Positions 45,810 to 57,798 of a stretch of 64,000 nucleotides of DNA are shown here, one piece after another. Each line of letters begins with the position of its first letter. Within the stretch, counting starts at the first letter, position 1. The notes beneath the pieces are model-generated. The model worked only from the letters and a program-made list of their open reading frames with translations, was not told where the DNA came from and made no database searches. The stretch is taken from positions 2,032,183-2,096,182 of the forward strand of contig JAMWFC010000117.1 of the NCBI GenBank assembly GCA_027475525.1, in the 5' to 3' direction. The position numbers were made by a program, and so were the translations under genes. The stretch is from Macrolepiota albuminosa. Taxonomy: Eukaryota; Basidiomycota; Agaricomycetes; Agaricales; Agaricaceae.

Positions 45810-47440
45810 TCAGTGCTCAGGTAAGCTTCGAACAACATGTTTCCAGTGCTTGGAGATATAGGAAAATCAGTACCAGAACGTTCATGATGAATAGGAAGCT
45901 CACCTTATGATAAAAATTCCTGAAGTCAGCCGTATGAATATGAAGTAAATATTTAGCAAGCTTATTTAGTTCTTGATCTGCTATGGCTTCTGCCGTATGG
46001 GCATTCTTAAAGGCATGTATTTTCAGGCCTTCCTTGGGGTTTAAGGCAAAGTTCCGACTCTAAGGTGGATCAAATGCTTTGAACTACAGTCACTAATCCT
46101 ACTCACTAGATCGTCGACATGGATTGTATTCGTAGCATTACTATGAAGGCTGCGAGTTTAATTTTTGAACTTGGAAAGAAATCACATACTATTGGGGGAA
46201 TTTATTCCATATGATTTGGAGAGGTTTGACTTGATGATTCCATGGCCTGCCATCCCGCTCAGTAAATACAGTAAACATACATGTCTTATCCAAAACTAAA
46301 AACAAATGGGAAGGAGCATCATGGGACAAGAAAAACATCTACACACCAAAAGAAATCTACAACAGATCCTTATCGGTATGAGTACTAAGACACGGATTGT
46401 GAACCACACCTGATAATTTCGATCTGAGCCAATCATTCCTAGTTCTACTAGTTTTGTCTCTAGCCAGATCCAGCTGGTTTGTGACCTGACCTCCATGAGA
46501 TGTGGAATGGTTTGATCAGAGGCGCACAAACCAAATGCAGACTACACCAGAGGTCAGACTTTTCTTCCTTCATTTGAATCTGAAACTTACTATCGTAGTA
46601 TGGGTATATTGCTTCAAGAAATTCATGGAGAAAAGGCCTTGCACATTCTGCAGGAGGCAAACTTCCTGATGTCAAAGGCTTGGTATCCAAAATGGCTAGT
46701 AATTCGATGAAACTCTTGAAAGAATAAGGTGTTAGTATGAACGATGCGTACTATAATCTATATCAAGCACGAGGAGTTTTTTGCCTGGCCGTAAAGGAGA
46801 GATAACATTGACGTTTAAATTGTCGGTAGCTTGTTTAATTTTCCTAATATTACGCTGGTCGTTCTTATACGCAGCACTTGCATCTAAATTGTCAGAAAAG
46901 TCGAAATCGAGATCGTTCACGACGTCAGGCAAGTTTTCCACCTCTGGGGAATGAGAAAGATCACAAATTAGTGTTAGATCGAAGCAAGAGAGAAAAATCA
47001 CGAACGAGACGGGTCCTTGATTTCATCACCTTCTGGGGTGCCGACGAGGATGAATTTCTTGCCCGAGGCAAGGCGTAAGTCGGAGCTAACATAATGTGTT
47101 AGTAACGGAGAACATGCTATGCAAGCTATTTTTCACATTCGGGCTTGGTCTGGTGGAAGCTTGCCTTTAACTAATCCAAGAATCTTCTGCCTTTCGGGCG
47201 GTACTCGTGTCAATGCTTGTATAGCGGCTTTGAGGTCTAAAACCCTACATCATGTGTTCCAAGTGAGCTAGAATGATTCTGTAAAACTGAAATTGAAATG
47301 AAGAACCTGTCCGAGTCTGCAATATCCAAGGCGAATGATTTTGTAGACCAATCGAACTGGAGTTGGACCCATCGCTCTGGGTCTTCTCTGGTTTGGACTT
47401 CAGCCTGTGAGTGGGATGATTGATCACTTAGAGATGGCAA
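45810..47440 (-). CDS. UBLCP1-like CTD phosphatase (ubiquitin-like + FCP1 domain); 5' end unresolved
   Basis: Nuclear phosphatase that binds and dephosphorylates proteasome subunits in animals. N-terminal ubiquitin-like fold: QLQFDWSTKSFALDIADSD, then VLDLKAAIQALTRVPPERQK, and KFILVGTPEGDEIKD. Then NVNVISPLRPGKKLLVLDID and, across an intron, Y|TILDTKPLTSGS: this is the DxDxT nucleophile motif (DIDYT). Further exons give CARPFLHEFLEAIYPYYD, SQTSWIWLETKLVELGM, VLDKTCMFTVFTERDG and RNFALNPKEGLKIHAFKNA. The last exon ends HWKHVVRSLPEH at 45810. Introns are many and short. I could not find a convincing ATG: the frame is open upstream to about 47500, so the first exon or start is uncertain and 47440 is only a lower bound. 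Confidence 0.8.
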
Positions 47441-47810
47441 GGATATTTGATGCGCACGGGCAGAGGTAATGTAGAGCTCAGAGATTCGTTTTCCAACATT
47501 CTAAGAGACGCCTTTTGATTTCCTGTATAAAAGCGTCTCCCGAACAGTAGATCTCCTGCCAAGCACAAGTGCTGCTTATCAAATATAGTAATTCTTACGT
47601 AAAGATCATTGCCATTTAGCACTTTCAAGGTTGTCCACCCACACTATAGTGTACTTATCACTTCGAAAGACTCTCGACTCAGACTGAAGCTGAACGTCGA
47701 GATCTTGAAGGGTCGGCCTTGTGTACAGGGCTCGCTAGCTGTAAGCAAGGAATTTATCATATGTGAAAATATTCAACCCGCTAATTTATCTTAGCCTCTT
47801 GTATGCCTAC

Positions 47811-48756
47811 ATGCCAGTGAATTATCATTGGGAATGGATTCGAGAAGAACTTCAGGTGCTGAGCCGTCAACATTACACTGAACGCCGTCATGTTGATGAA
47901 TTCGAGCCTGGTGACTTTGCGTACCATGAAGGTAGCCTTCACGAAGTATTCGTGGAATTTTTAAAGAGAAAAGGGTACCAACTGTCCCCTTTTGAAAACA
48001 CTCCGATGCCTAAGAAAGGACGGTACTGCCTCGTTATACAGCGTCTTTCACAAAACACCTATATCGTTTGTTATTGTGCATCCTACGGCGGTGCAAAGGG
48101 GTTTCACGAGGTTTACGACCCCATCGCGCGGCATTTTGGAATACCACTCAATGAAAATTCAGTTTGGCCCGGAGTTTCTCCTTTACAAACATCTCCTCCA
48201 TGGAAGAGCAATAGCGGAGCATATATTTTCGCCATCCCGATGATTTGCGAAGGTCTTCTACCAACCAACATCCCAACAACGAAGATCCGACTTATTTCTC
48301 ATGACATACAACGATTGAGGCGCATAATTGTCGATCGCAGTCAGGTTAGACGCCTCTTGCTTTATTTGAGCATTTTACCCAGAATTCAAAAAAAAGAGTT
48401 TCGATAGGTACGCCGATGAACTTCGTGCTGAGTATGAAAAGGCGAAATCCACGGGCGTTTCCTTGATGCATCGAGAGATGCGGATGGGGGAGGCCGTAAC
48501 TTATCGGGAAATGATGCGCCAGCCCTTTCAGCACCCTGTTCGGATCAAGCTGCCCGACCGAAATGATATGAGTCTGACCGACCGAAATGATTTATTCTGG
48601 CTAATGAAAGACATAGAATCCGGCCGTTTTAGTCGGACCATGTGTTTAGAAACTCTTCAATTGCGCAAGCGGCCTTTACTGACAAAACTTCCAATGCCTT
48701 TCTTCGCTTCGACATTGCGAGTGAGAACAATAACTCGACCTCTGCAATTCATGTGA
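47811..48756 (+). CDS. Uncharacterised protein
   Basis: Start at 47811 gives MPVNYHWEWIREELQVLSRQ, then EFEPGDFAYHEGSLHEVFVE and a region RYCLVIQRLSQNTYIVCYCA with later YIFAIPMICEGLLP. One intron near 48345-48390 joins a second exon reading FDRYADELRAEYEKAKST and MHREMRMGEAVTYREMM. The frame then runs to a stop at 48756. The splice acceptor is not certain. Mixed alpha/beta composition, no signal peptide or membrane helix, and no domain I can name. The local pattern (a strand-rich block around 'CLVIQRL...TYIVCYCAS') resembles small uncharacterised fungal protein families, but I assign no function. It lies next to the UBLCP1-like 5' end. Confidence 0.5.
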
Positions 48757-48865
48757 ATTCTCCTACAATTCGACCTTCGCAACACTATTCGTTACAGAAT
48801 GGAACGATGGGAGAGAGGAAGGAGCTGTAGAGGGGTTATCACTTGGCAAACCGGTGGAGTTGATG

Positions 48866-49802
48866 TCACAAACAGGGTTGCGTCGCTCTGGCTGCAATTG
48901 ATGTTTCAACGATGCTCGGGATAAAGAGATTGGTTGAAGCATTGAATAGCCATCCTTCTTCCTGAGCAGCTGGATAATGATAATGCATCAGAGCTGTGCA
49001 AGATTATTATACTTGAGCGCACCTGCAAGGAGCTCGTCCTGTTTCATTCCAAGATACGTTTGGGCTAAAGGAGCTGGTAGGGATGTGTAAGCGCTTGACA
49101 GTAGAACAAGGGTCCTTCGGCGGAAAGTTTCTACTCAAATGGTTCAAGTTAGTGAAACAAGGATCTGTACATGATCTACATACTAACAAAATTCACCACC
49201 AATCCGGACAGTACTGAACCTAGCTGTTTATCAAAAAAGTCCTCTTGTTGCACGAGGTTTCTGAGTTCCTGAGCCCGCAAGTAAACGTTGGCATGATTCC
49301 TGTCCCAAGTGGAAGCTAAAACTCTGAACAGAGAGTGAACTAGAGGCGTCGCAGAAACGTCTTCGGGTAATCGCATCAATGCAAAACGCGCAGGGGGGCT
49401 GCCAAGGTCAAGGGAGTATTGAGCTATGCAACAAAGGGTATGACTTACAGATCATCAACGATGAGATACGCGAGGACCAAGGGTCCAAGAACTAAGAGGC
49501 GGGTCAGACGACGATCGCTGTCAGCATCGCTCTCGAATCTCAAAAGTCAGTAGAGAGTGGCTCAGTAGAACGAGATCGCACACTTGTAGGTTGGCATTTT
49601 CAGCGACCTGAATGAGGTTTTGGAAGTTGGACCGGGAAGCCAGATCGACGATGGCAGGAAAGGCCGTTTGGAATACATCTAATTGGGTTGGGGAAGGCAT
49701 GGTAGGTGCCGAGGCGGTTGGAAGATTCTCAACAGCGACACGCGCCTGATCTTGGATCTCAGTCTCAGTCGTTGGAGGGGGGGTAGGTGGTCCCTGAGCC
49801 AT
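48866..49802 (-). CDS. COP9 signalosome subunit 8-like (CSN8/PSMD8/eIF3k family)
   Basis: The CSN deneddylates cullin ubiquitin ligases in the nucleus; CSN8 is its smallest PCI-type subunit. The start at 49802 gives MAQGPPTPPPTTETEIQDQA, then QTAFPAIVDLASRSNFQNLI. Next exons: SDRRLTRLLVLGPLVLAYLI, FRVLASTWDRNHANVYLRA and ELRNLVQQEDFFDKQLGSVL, then VVNFVRKAFRRRTLVLLSSA and LAQTYLGMKQDELLA; the last exon begins AAQEEGWLFNAS. The helical repeats and the winged-helix-like end match the CSN8/PSMD8 superfamily. Length (~230 aa) fits CSN8 better than Rpn12. At least four exons. Rpn12 or eIF3k are less likely alternatives. Confidence 0.7.
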
Positions 49803-49955
49803 TGCAGACGCGACTATAGTTTCGTGAGGTTATATTCAGTGTATGGACTATGTATGGATCAAGTCAACGGGCACATCGGAGATGTTAGATCCGGCGTTCA
49901 TCGCTTCACCTCAACCACACAAGTCTTTCTCAACGTTCGTTACACTGCTGACACG

Positions 49956-50828
49956 ATGCCTGTCGATGTCGCAGAAGAGGAGATTGAATCTATCTTATAT
50001 ATCGCTCGTGAAGTCTCGGGTAAATCCCATCTCCAGTCGCCTGAATGCAGATCTGATCGAACAAAGTCTACAAGATTCCTCCCCTCAAGGTAAATGAGGG
50101 TCATCGTGCCAACGAATGGGGGGACCTCGCATCACCGCTTTGGAAAGGGCGTCTCAGGATCATAGAGAAATCTACGGGGGCAGCATTGCAATTTGAGGAT
50201 AGCCAAACTGGTAAGATCTCGAAGCAATCCATGGTCCACGAATGTCTGATGATATCCATACTATAGGAGAATGTGAGGACAAGTAATCACCTTTTCGGTT
50301 CTTGACTGAAGCAATGCAGTGTTTGCTCGAGCAGAATATGATCCATCCCGCCCGTCTGTCGACGCTGTGCTCGATTCTTCACGCTACTTTGTTGTGCGAG
50401 TAGAAGACGCGGGACGGAAGGCCTATATTGGTATGGGCTTTGCCGAACGCTCCGATAGCTTCGATTTCAGTGAGCCTAGGCTATTGTCTTGTGGTGATTT
50501 GTTACCAATTCGTCGTAGACGTGGCGCTGCAGGACTACACGAAGTATATATATCACACTTCCGGATTAAGCGTTTCCTAACCAGCCCTAGGCGCTACAAG
50601 GCCCGCTTGAACCCCGGGCCTGAACCAGAATCACCACAAGTTCCAGCTGAGCCCAAAAAGGACTACAGTCTCAAAGAGGGTCAGACTTTTTCGATTGCTC
50701 TACCTGGTCGCAGTAAGGCGTCTACGACTGGGCCCAGTCTCCTTGGATCCAGTGGATCATGCGGCCCATCTACTGGCGGTGGAATACCCCTTCTTCCCCC
50801 TCCGCCTAGTGCACCTAAGAAACATTGA
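49956..50828 (+). CDS. NECAP-like endocytic protein (adaptin-ear-binding coat protein)
   Basis: NECAPs bind AP-2 and clathrin coats through a PH-like (PHear) domain. The start at 49956 gives MPVDVAEEEIESILYIAREV; an intron (GTAAAT donor) joins SVYKIPPLKVNEGHRANEW and LWKGRLRIIEKSTGAALQ. Then FARAEYDPSRPSVDAVLDSS, RYFVVRVEDAGRKAYIGMGF and ERSDSFDF. These are the characteristic NECAP strands (xYxIPPx, RL+I, DSSRYFVxR, F.ERxDxFDF). The C-terminal tail is Pro/Ser/Gly-rich with LLPPPPSAPKKH at the end. Several exons; the one after DSFDF (about 50471-50555) is partly unclear. Confidence 0.85.
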
Positions 50829-51787
50829 TGAATTCCATGTCATGGATTTATTGTGATTACATGCGTGTGAATACCCTTTCCCTGTCCCACTTTCGTAAAT
50901 TGTGGTCACATTCTGTACTTTTTTTCCATCATCGGAAGGATTTCGGTTACAGCATAGTGAGCCTTGTATTTACGACCCGCTACCTTCTGCATATGGAACC
51001 GTCCTTGGTTCTTAAAGGCGATGTTAATGGAGATACTGACGCCGAGATTGTTGAACAAGAAGTCGACAATCTTTGGACCAAACTTCATAGTCGCCACGAT
51101 GCACAAGCTGATTTTCAGTTCAATCATGCGAAGAGCTATATACGGAAAATCAGTTCCTTTTCTAGTTCCTTTATAAAAGAAACGGATTGCCCTAGAAAAC
51201 AATCCCATTTGCCATTCCAGTATCCAAAAACTGTGGATGTTCCTCGGACGCAGGGCTATAATTTTTACCCAGGTTTGGATCGTCCAAAACATCGGATCGC
51301 ATGTGAGCTTCTTACGATATATTGATCATGGTTATTCCATCCTCGCTTGGGGACCATTTTTTGGTGCATTCCCGGAACAAAGTTTCTCGGGCAGCGATGT
51401 TTGCGTTGCTATCATTATGTCGAATGGATACGCCTCATCGTTAATCTTTGCGTTTGCCCAATTTCAAACGAGGGAACACTTAGGGCTCGCTTTACCCCTA
51501 ATAACATGTCAGGTCCGCCCGATATCTATGTGTCAATCATTGGAGTGGACGCCTGCCCGATGTTGTCCCGGAACCAAGGCCGAACTTCCATCATTATAAC
51601 CTTGAAGTAAATAACCGTTTGCTTCGCCTTCCTTGTGACCACTAGATTCGTCTCCAGAATATGATTATCCCGATGTGTTTCCGCTCCATTGCAAAGCCGA
51701 CTTTGCGCCGCTGGCGCAGGAAGGTATAAAGACAAATTGGTTTAACTCAAAAGCCAACAAGACCACAGAAATAATCACTCCTTGAAA
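50829..51787. other. Gap between NECAP and GH6; weak ORFs only
   Basis: Open frames exist on both strands (for example 50825-51325 plus and 50906-51292 minus), but I find no family match, clear start or consistent splice chain. The two overlap, so at most one can be real. Treated as unsupported. The last ~70 bp form the GH6 core promoter. Confidence 0.4.
51725..51730 (+). promoter_or_regulatory. TATA box of the GH6 gene
   Basis: TATAAA 63 bp before the ATG at 51788. Confidence 0.6.
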
Positions 51788-53563
51788 ATGTTCAAGTACG
51801 CTTCGTTATTGGCTTTGGTCTCTCTGGTCCCATTCGTTCACGCCGCTCAGCCCATTTACGCTCAGTGCGGCGGTATTGGCTGGAGTGCGTTTCAGTGTAT
51901 CTCCTTGACGATCCAAGTGTTGAGCTGACAAATTTCCACAGCCGGAGACACGACTTGCGTGGCAGGAACTGCCTGCGATTACATTAATGACTATTATTCG
52001 CAATGCCTGTAAATTTACCTTGTGGTAATTCGTTGACACTTTCGACTGACCCCTATGCAGCCCTTCATCGGCCACCACCACTCCCCCCTCAACAACCTCG
52101 ACTCCTGTCACAACAACGGCAACCTCTCCTGGCACTAGCCCTACCTCCGTCCCTGCCGATAATCCTTTCAATGGGTATCAGGTGACTTTTCTCTCCTCCC
52201 TCGCAAACCCTGATTAAACATTGGTTACGTAGATCTATTTGTCTCCTTACTACGCCAACGAAGTAACAGCTGCTGCCGCCGAAATATCTGATGCTACTAC
52301 TAAAGCGAAAGCTTTGGAGGTTGCCAAAATTCCTACTTTCATCTGGTTCGACGCAGTGGCTAAAGTCCCTGATCTCGGGACCTATCTCGCCGATGCCAGC
52401 GCCCAGGGCAAAGCGTCTAACACCAAGTACCTTGTCCAGATTGTTGTCTATGACCTTCCCGACCGTGACTGTGCTGCTTTGGCTTCTAACGGAGAGTTCA
52501 GCATCGCTGACGATGGTCTCAACAAATATAAAGACTATATTGACCAAATAGTCACACAGATTAAGGGTAAGTTTTTGACGACAGATGTGTCGATTATTTG
52601 AATAATCATCGACTCTTTTACAGCCTTCCCCGACGTATTAAGGGTAAGTTTTTGACGACAGATGTGTCGATTATTTGAATAATCATCGACTCTTTTACAG
52701 CCTTCCCCGACGTCGTGTTGTCGCCGTCATTGAGCCAGATTCGTTGGCTAATTTGGTGACCAACCTAAGTGTCGCGAAATGTAGCAATGCTCAGACTGCA
52801 TACAAGGTCCGAGTTTTGCATACTAAATCTTTGAGCCATCGCTCACATACAGAAACAGTCTGGCGTCATATATGCTATGCAGCAATTAAACTCCGTTGGA
52901 GTTTATATGTACCTTGATGCCGGCCATGCTGGATGGCTCGGATGGCCTGCTAACTTGACCCCTGCCGCCCAGCTCTTCAGTCAACTCTATCAACAGGCTG
53001 GTTCTCCATCCTTTGTTCGTGGGTTAGCTACCAATGTCGCCAACTATAATGCACTCAGTGGGTAGAATACGTCTTTCCATCCATCTCATTGACCTAGATC
53101 ATCCTTGTGGCAGGTGCTGCGTCTCCTGACCCCATTACATCCGGCGATCCCAACTATGACGAGATACACTATATCAATGCTCTCGCTCCTGTTTTAAGCG
53201 GATTCCCTGCTCATTTTATCGTCGATCAAGGCCGCTCCGGTGTCCAAAACATCCGCGACCAATGGGGCGACTGGTGCAATGTCCTCGGTGCGGGGTTCGG
53301 CACACGTCCCACTCTCAATACCGGGTCTTCTCTTATTGACTCCATTGTTTGGGTCAAACCTGGAGGCGAATGTGATGGTACCAGCAACACATCCTCTCCT
53401 CGCTACGATGCTCACTGTGGCCTCTCGTAAGTTTTTTCTTTCCAATCCTCCGATTTTTTTAACACTATCTGCCAGTGATGCTACTCCTAACGCACCAGAA
53501 GCTGGTACATGGTTCCAGTCGTACTTTGTCACTCTAGTTCAGAACGCAAACCCTGCTCTGTAG
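51788..53563 (+). CDS. cel6A: GH6 cellobiohydrolase with N-terminal CBM1 (cellobiohydrolase II type)
   Basis: Secreted exo-cellulase releasing cellobiose from non-reducing chain ends. Signal peptide MFKYASLLALVSLVPFVHA; then CBM1 with QCGGIGWS|AGDTTCVAGTACDY (three-intron split, YYSQC end). A Ser/Thr/Pro linker follows (PSSATTTPPSTTSTPVTTTA). Catalytic domain: NPFNGYQ|IYLSPYYANEV, IPTFIWFDAVAKVP, VVYDLPDRDCAALASNGE (catalytic Asp), then VVAVIEPDSLANLVTNLSV, VGVYMYLDAGHAGWLGWP, AHFIVDQGRSGVQNIRDQWG, WVKPGGECDGTSN, and end TWFQSYFVTLVQNANPAL at 53563. The 77-bp duplication at 52560 repeats an intron. Even with it collapsed, the join at 52713 lacks one base to keep frame (AFPDV...RVVAVIEP). The enzyme is probably functional and the base lost at a seam. 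Confidence 0.92.
52560..52713. repeat. 77-bp tandem duplication C (GH6 intron and flanks)
   Basis: 52560-52636 repeated exactly at 52637-52713. It includes a whole GTAAGT...ACAG intron plus bits of both exons, so the intron appears twice. Confidence 0.96.
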
Positions 53564-53807
53564 CTATGCTTTTTGTATCATGTAGAGTAATATTTTGCTT
53601 CCTACTGAAAGTAGAATTATCTCTATTGGACTGAACATTAATGCATCAGAAGAAAGCAAAGATTAAGGTCAAGGTTGTGATGAGACGATTATGTCAACAG
53701 TACTCGCGATCGATCGCGCGTGCGAGTTTGATGAGTAATCTTGCACAGAGACTTAGGTGAACTTTTCGCAGTGTCAATTTATCAGATAAACCTTGGTTGG
53801 ACTTGTC

Positions 53808-55960
53808 ATGTTGTCAAGACTTAGCCAAAAGGCAGTCCGGACTGCTTCAGTCAGGGCTGCTGTTTCCGCCGCTTGCAGCTGTCGTGGGCTCGTTCAGCCG
53901 TCGGGAGCCGACCGTGCAAGTGTAGTCGATGTGCCTTCGGGCTATGAAGGGCACATTGCACCCAGGGCAGGTGTGTAATCACATTTTCTTCGAACTTGAC
54001 CTCTGACGTGCCTTCGGGCTATGAAGGGCACATTGCACCCAGGGCAGGTGTGTAATCACATTTTCTTCGAACTTGACCTCTGACGCTCAAAAACTTAAGA
54101 TATGCTCGGATTCAAAGTTGAAGTGCCTCGCCGCGAGGATTCATTCACACGAAAAACTCGCCCCATCTATCTTGATATGCAGGTATGTATATCTGTTTTT
54201 TTTTTCTTTTTCTCGCGCGCTCAAGGATGTCAGGCAACGACACCTGTGGACCCACGGGTCTTAGATGCCATGCTTCCCTATCTTACAGACCAGTACGGCA
54301 ATCCACACAGTCGCACCCATGCATATGGATGGGAAGCCGAGCAAGCAATCGAAGACGCCCGAAAAGTAAATCAGATGTTTTTCTCCCTCATCATCCCCTA
54401 AACCTTTTCATGCTAGCACGTTGCTGACTTAATTGGTGCTGATACAAAAGATGTCGTTTTTACGTCTGGAGCGACGGAGACCAATAATATGGCAATCAAG
54501 GGTGTAGCGCGATTTCACAAGGAGAAAAAGAAGCATATTATTACGACTCAAACAGTAAGCAGGTGTTATTACCCTTCTTATCTCAACTATTTTTACGATC
54601 ATTACAGGAGCATAAATGTGTTCTCGATTCATGTCGGAAGCTTGGAGAAGAAGGATTTGACATTACTTATCTACCGGTCCAACAGAATGGCGTAGTTTCG
54701 ATGGATGTTCTTGAGGCCGCCATACGTCCAGATACGTCTCTGGTCTCCATCATGACAGTCAACAACGAAACCGGCGTCATCCAGCCAATTAACGAAATCG
54801 GTGCTCTGCTACGAAAGCATCGAGGAGTGTATTTTCATACAGATGCAGCACAGGCTGCTGGCAAAATCCCACTGAATGTCAACGAAGCTAATATCGACTT
54901 GATGAGTATATCAGGTCATAAGCTTTACGGGCCGAAGGGTGTGGGAGCTGCATATGTGCGGAGGAGGCCTCGGGTTCGGTTGGAGCCTATTCTGAGTGGA
55001 GGCGGCCAGGAGCGTGGCCTTAGGAGCGGAACATTACCAACTGCACTCGTGGTCGGTATGGGTGAAGCTGCGCGAATTGCGAAACAAGAAATGAAAGTGA
55101 GCATATTTCTTTTGTTTTGGTCCGACCAGATGAGATTTGTATGCAAAATACGTCAAGAGCGTGAGCTTGGTGGCAAAGCATATTTCTTTTGTTTTGGTCC
55201 GACCAGATGAGATTTGTATGCAAAATACGTCAAGAGCGTGAGCTTGGTGGCAATGCGTGGTGGAACAAATAGTCCACCACCGCACCAGCCAAGTTATGAT
55301 GTCCGTGCAGGGGTACTGACGACATGATTCCTCTTATTTCAAACATTTCAGACCACTTACTTATTCACACACATTGTAGCGGGATCATGCACGAATTCAA
55401 GCACTTTCAGATCGTCTCGTTCAAGGCATTAATTCACAAGTCGAACACGTTGTGCGAAACGGTGATGTCAATGGATATCCTGGTTGTGTCAACCTCAGCT
55501 TTTCATATGTCGAAGGAGAAAGTCTCCTAATGGCTCTGAAGGTACGACTCTCGTTTGGCTTGGAATTCCACCATAATAAATTTTTCATAGGATATCGCTC
55601 TTTCGTCAGGAAGCGCCTGTACATCGGCATCACTTGAACCCTCCTATGTCCTCCGAGCACTTGGTATGTCTCCAAATCATGATTGATTGCTCTTCTCTAA
55701 TTATGCTGAATCCAAGGCGCGGCTGAAGACATGGCTCATTCATCACTACGGTTCGGCATTGGCCGTTTCACCACAGAGGCGGAAGTTGATTTCGTCGTGA
55801 GTCATATTGTACGCACAGTTCAACGACTTCGCGACATGAGGTGAGCGGGCATATCACGCATCTCTTTGTTTGTACTGAAACTGGCTTCAGCCCTCTTTGG
55901 GAGATGGTTCAGGAGGGTATTGATATCAATTCTATTGACTGGTCACAGTCACAACATTAG
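53808..55960 (+). CDS. NFS1: Mitochondrial cysteine desulfurase Nfs1
   Basis: PLP enzyme taking sulfur from cysteine for Fe-S cluster assembly and tRNA thiolation. The start at 53808 gives a mitochondrial leader ([20 protein letters not shown]). After the duplicated region comes [19 protein letters not shown], then [17 protein letters not shown] and [20 protein letters not shown]. Further motifs: [30 protein letters not shown] (PLP Asp), [18 protein letters not shown] (PLP lysine in SxHK), and [13 protein letters not shown]. The catalytic loop is [14 protein letters not shown] (active Cys in SxxCTS). End: [20 protein letters not shown]...[13 protein letters not shown]. The duplications at 53931-54084 and 55100-55253 fall at the exon-1/intron-1 boundary and in a later intron and, collapsed, cause no frame problem. 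Length matches the family. Confidence 0.93.
53931..54084. repeat. 77-bp tandem duplication D (NFS1 exon-1/intron-1 boundary)
   Basis: 53931-54007 repeated exactly at 54008-54084; the next base matches by chance. Confidence 0.96.
55100..55253. repeat. 77-bp tandem duplication E (NFS1 intron)
   Basis: 55100-55176 repeated exactly at 55177-55253. It lies in an intron of about 280 bp that is unusually long here and would be about 205 bp with one copy. Confidence 0.96.
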
Positions 55961-56195
55961 TGTTCTATTTCTATGTACATCCTATCTTTATCTGATTCGT
56001 GTAATTGGACCGGATTACACCAAGTACCTGTGGTTACATTGCGTACTTTACTACGTTTGATACATACAGAACAGTAATGATGACAACCTTTTTTGGCTGT
56101 GGTCCGTGCGGTGCTGATTAATGATGCTTTGTTTGACGTGTCGAGCCAATTGAAACTCAGTTGAAGTTTTTCCAACCATCCTTCTCTCTTCCACA

Positions 56196-57798
56196 ATGGC
56201 TCGACGTTTATATCTTGGCAGTGCGCCTCTCTTCCATATCGACATACAACGAGTGCAAGGCTGATCTTTGTATCTGAAATCCAGGACTTCCTACTGATGC
56301 TCGCTCCGAGGATGTGAATAAGTTTTTTGAAGGTTATGGTCGCATTATCGATTGTCGTGTTATGACCGGTTCGTTTGAAAGGAGACTATGTACAAACTTT
56401 AATTGAGTTCTTTTTCAGGCTTTGGTTTCGTAGAGTTTGAGAACTCAAAGGCATGGGCGTTCTCTTGTGTCACTGCGCTGAATATTGACGTTTTGTGTTT
56501 TGGAAGGATGCCGAGGATGCTGTTCATCAGCTTAATGGTAAACCGTTTATGGGTGCATCGTATGCCTGTTCACTTCTCGCTACCTTACGTGTCTCGAATT
56601 CCTTGTTCCAGCATCGTTGTTGAATTTGCTAAGGAAAGTCGCCCTCGCCGCGAACAACCTTATGATGACAGAGGCTATGGGTAGGATAGGATACCGCTTT
56701 AGGGTCGTTGCTGATCATTCTTATTTGGTAGATCTAGTGCTCCGCGATCTCGCAGACCCCCTGGAATCAGACTCTTAGTCACTGGCGTTTCTCGCGACAC
56801 GAGTTGGCAGGTACGAACTCCTCCTTCCTTGGCCGCGGTCCCCTTTGGAACGTACCCCATTTGAGTGGCCCTCGCGTGGATACGCTTTTCTTCCTTTTTT
56901 TCTTAAAAAAAACGGTCCCCTTTGGAACGTACCCCATTTGAGTGGCCCTCGCGTGGATACGCTTTTCTTCCTTTTTTTCTTAAAAAAAACCTTCAGTGGG
57001 TCCGGCTTTCGGCCAGCGCACGGTTAATGTGGGGAGGCCATGCGTCATCTTTCCTGGATAGTGGCGCCTTTCATCGCAATGTGCTTCTAGTCAAGGGACG
57101 CTCCTGATCTGTCATCACTCTCCTTAGGACTTGAAGGATTTTGGTCGCGATGCCGGGAGTGTATCTTTTGCTGATATTGACCGCGATGTCCCCGGCCAAG
57201 GGTTAGTGCCTCAAACATATGTTACTCATGCCATCTGACTTTTACCCCAAGGGTTCTCGAGTATCTCAATCGTGATGATGCTGACCGTGCTGTCAGGGAG
57301 CTTGACGGCAAAGAGCTGCGAGGTAGGCCTGTTCGCGTCGCGCTTGACGATTCGGTAAGTTTACTCGGCCCTCTCCGAGAATGATCTTACTATCTTCCGG
57401 TGTAGCGCGCTGGCCCGGACAATTATCGTCGAGACAGTCGTCGAGATGATCGTTACCGTGAGGATCGTCACCGTGAGGACCGTCATCGCGAGGACCGTTA
57501 CAGAGACGACAGAGGTTATCGCCGTGACCGTTCCAGGTCGCCTTCCCGTCGTCAACCTGCCGATTACGATGACCGTAAACCCAGGTCTCCTCCTGTTAGG
57601 AGGGACGGTGATGATAGAAGGCTTGCAGGGTACGATGATCACCGACGTGGGGGCTATGATGACCGCAAAGGCCCTGACTATTATGATGATCGTCGCAGGG
57701 ATGAACGCAGGGATGACAGAAAACGTGACGACAAAGAAGAACGCTACGACGATAGGTCTTCAAGGCAAGCAAACGGGGATGGAGGTTGGTCCCGTTGA
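56196..57798 (+). CDS. SR-type splicing factor with two RRMs (SRSF/Srp2-like)
   Basis: Nuclear pre-mRNA splicing regulator. The start at 56196 gives MARRLYLG, joined by an intron to LPTDARSEDVNKFFEGYG and IIDCRVMTG|FGFVEFEN (RNP1-type motif); DAEDAVHQLNGKPF and IVVEFAKESRPRREQPY complete RRM1. Then SAPRSRRPPGIRLLVTGVSR with DTSWQ|DLKDFGRDAGSVSFADI and VLEYLNRDDADRAVRELDGK complete RRM2. The rest is an Arg/Asp/Ser-rich tail (RREDRHREDRYRDDRGYRRD-like repeats with RSRSPSRR) ending before 57798. The 77-bp duplication at 56836-56989 lies in the intron between the RRM2 halves. SRSF1/Srp2-type arrangement. Many short introns. Confidence 0.87.
56836..56989. repeat. 77-bp tandem duplication F (SR-factor intron)
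   Basis: 56836-56912 repeated exactly at 56913-56989; one further base matches by chance. Confidence 0.96.

Noticed and set aside
50906..51292. 128-codon minus-strand ORF, and overlapping plus-strand ORF 50825-51325
   Set aside because: Mutually overlapping, no recognisable motif, no good start or splice support.
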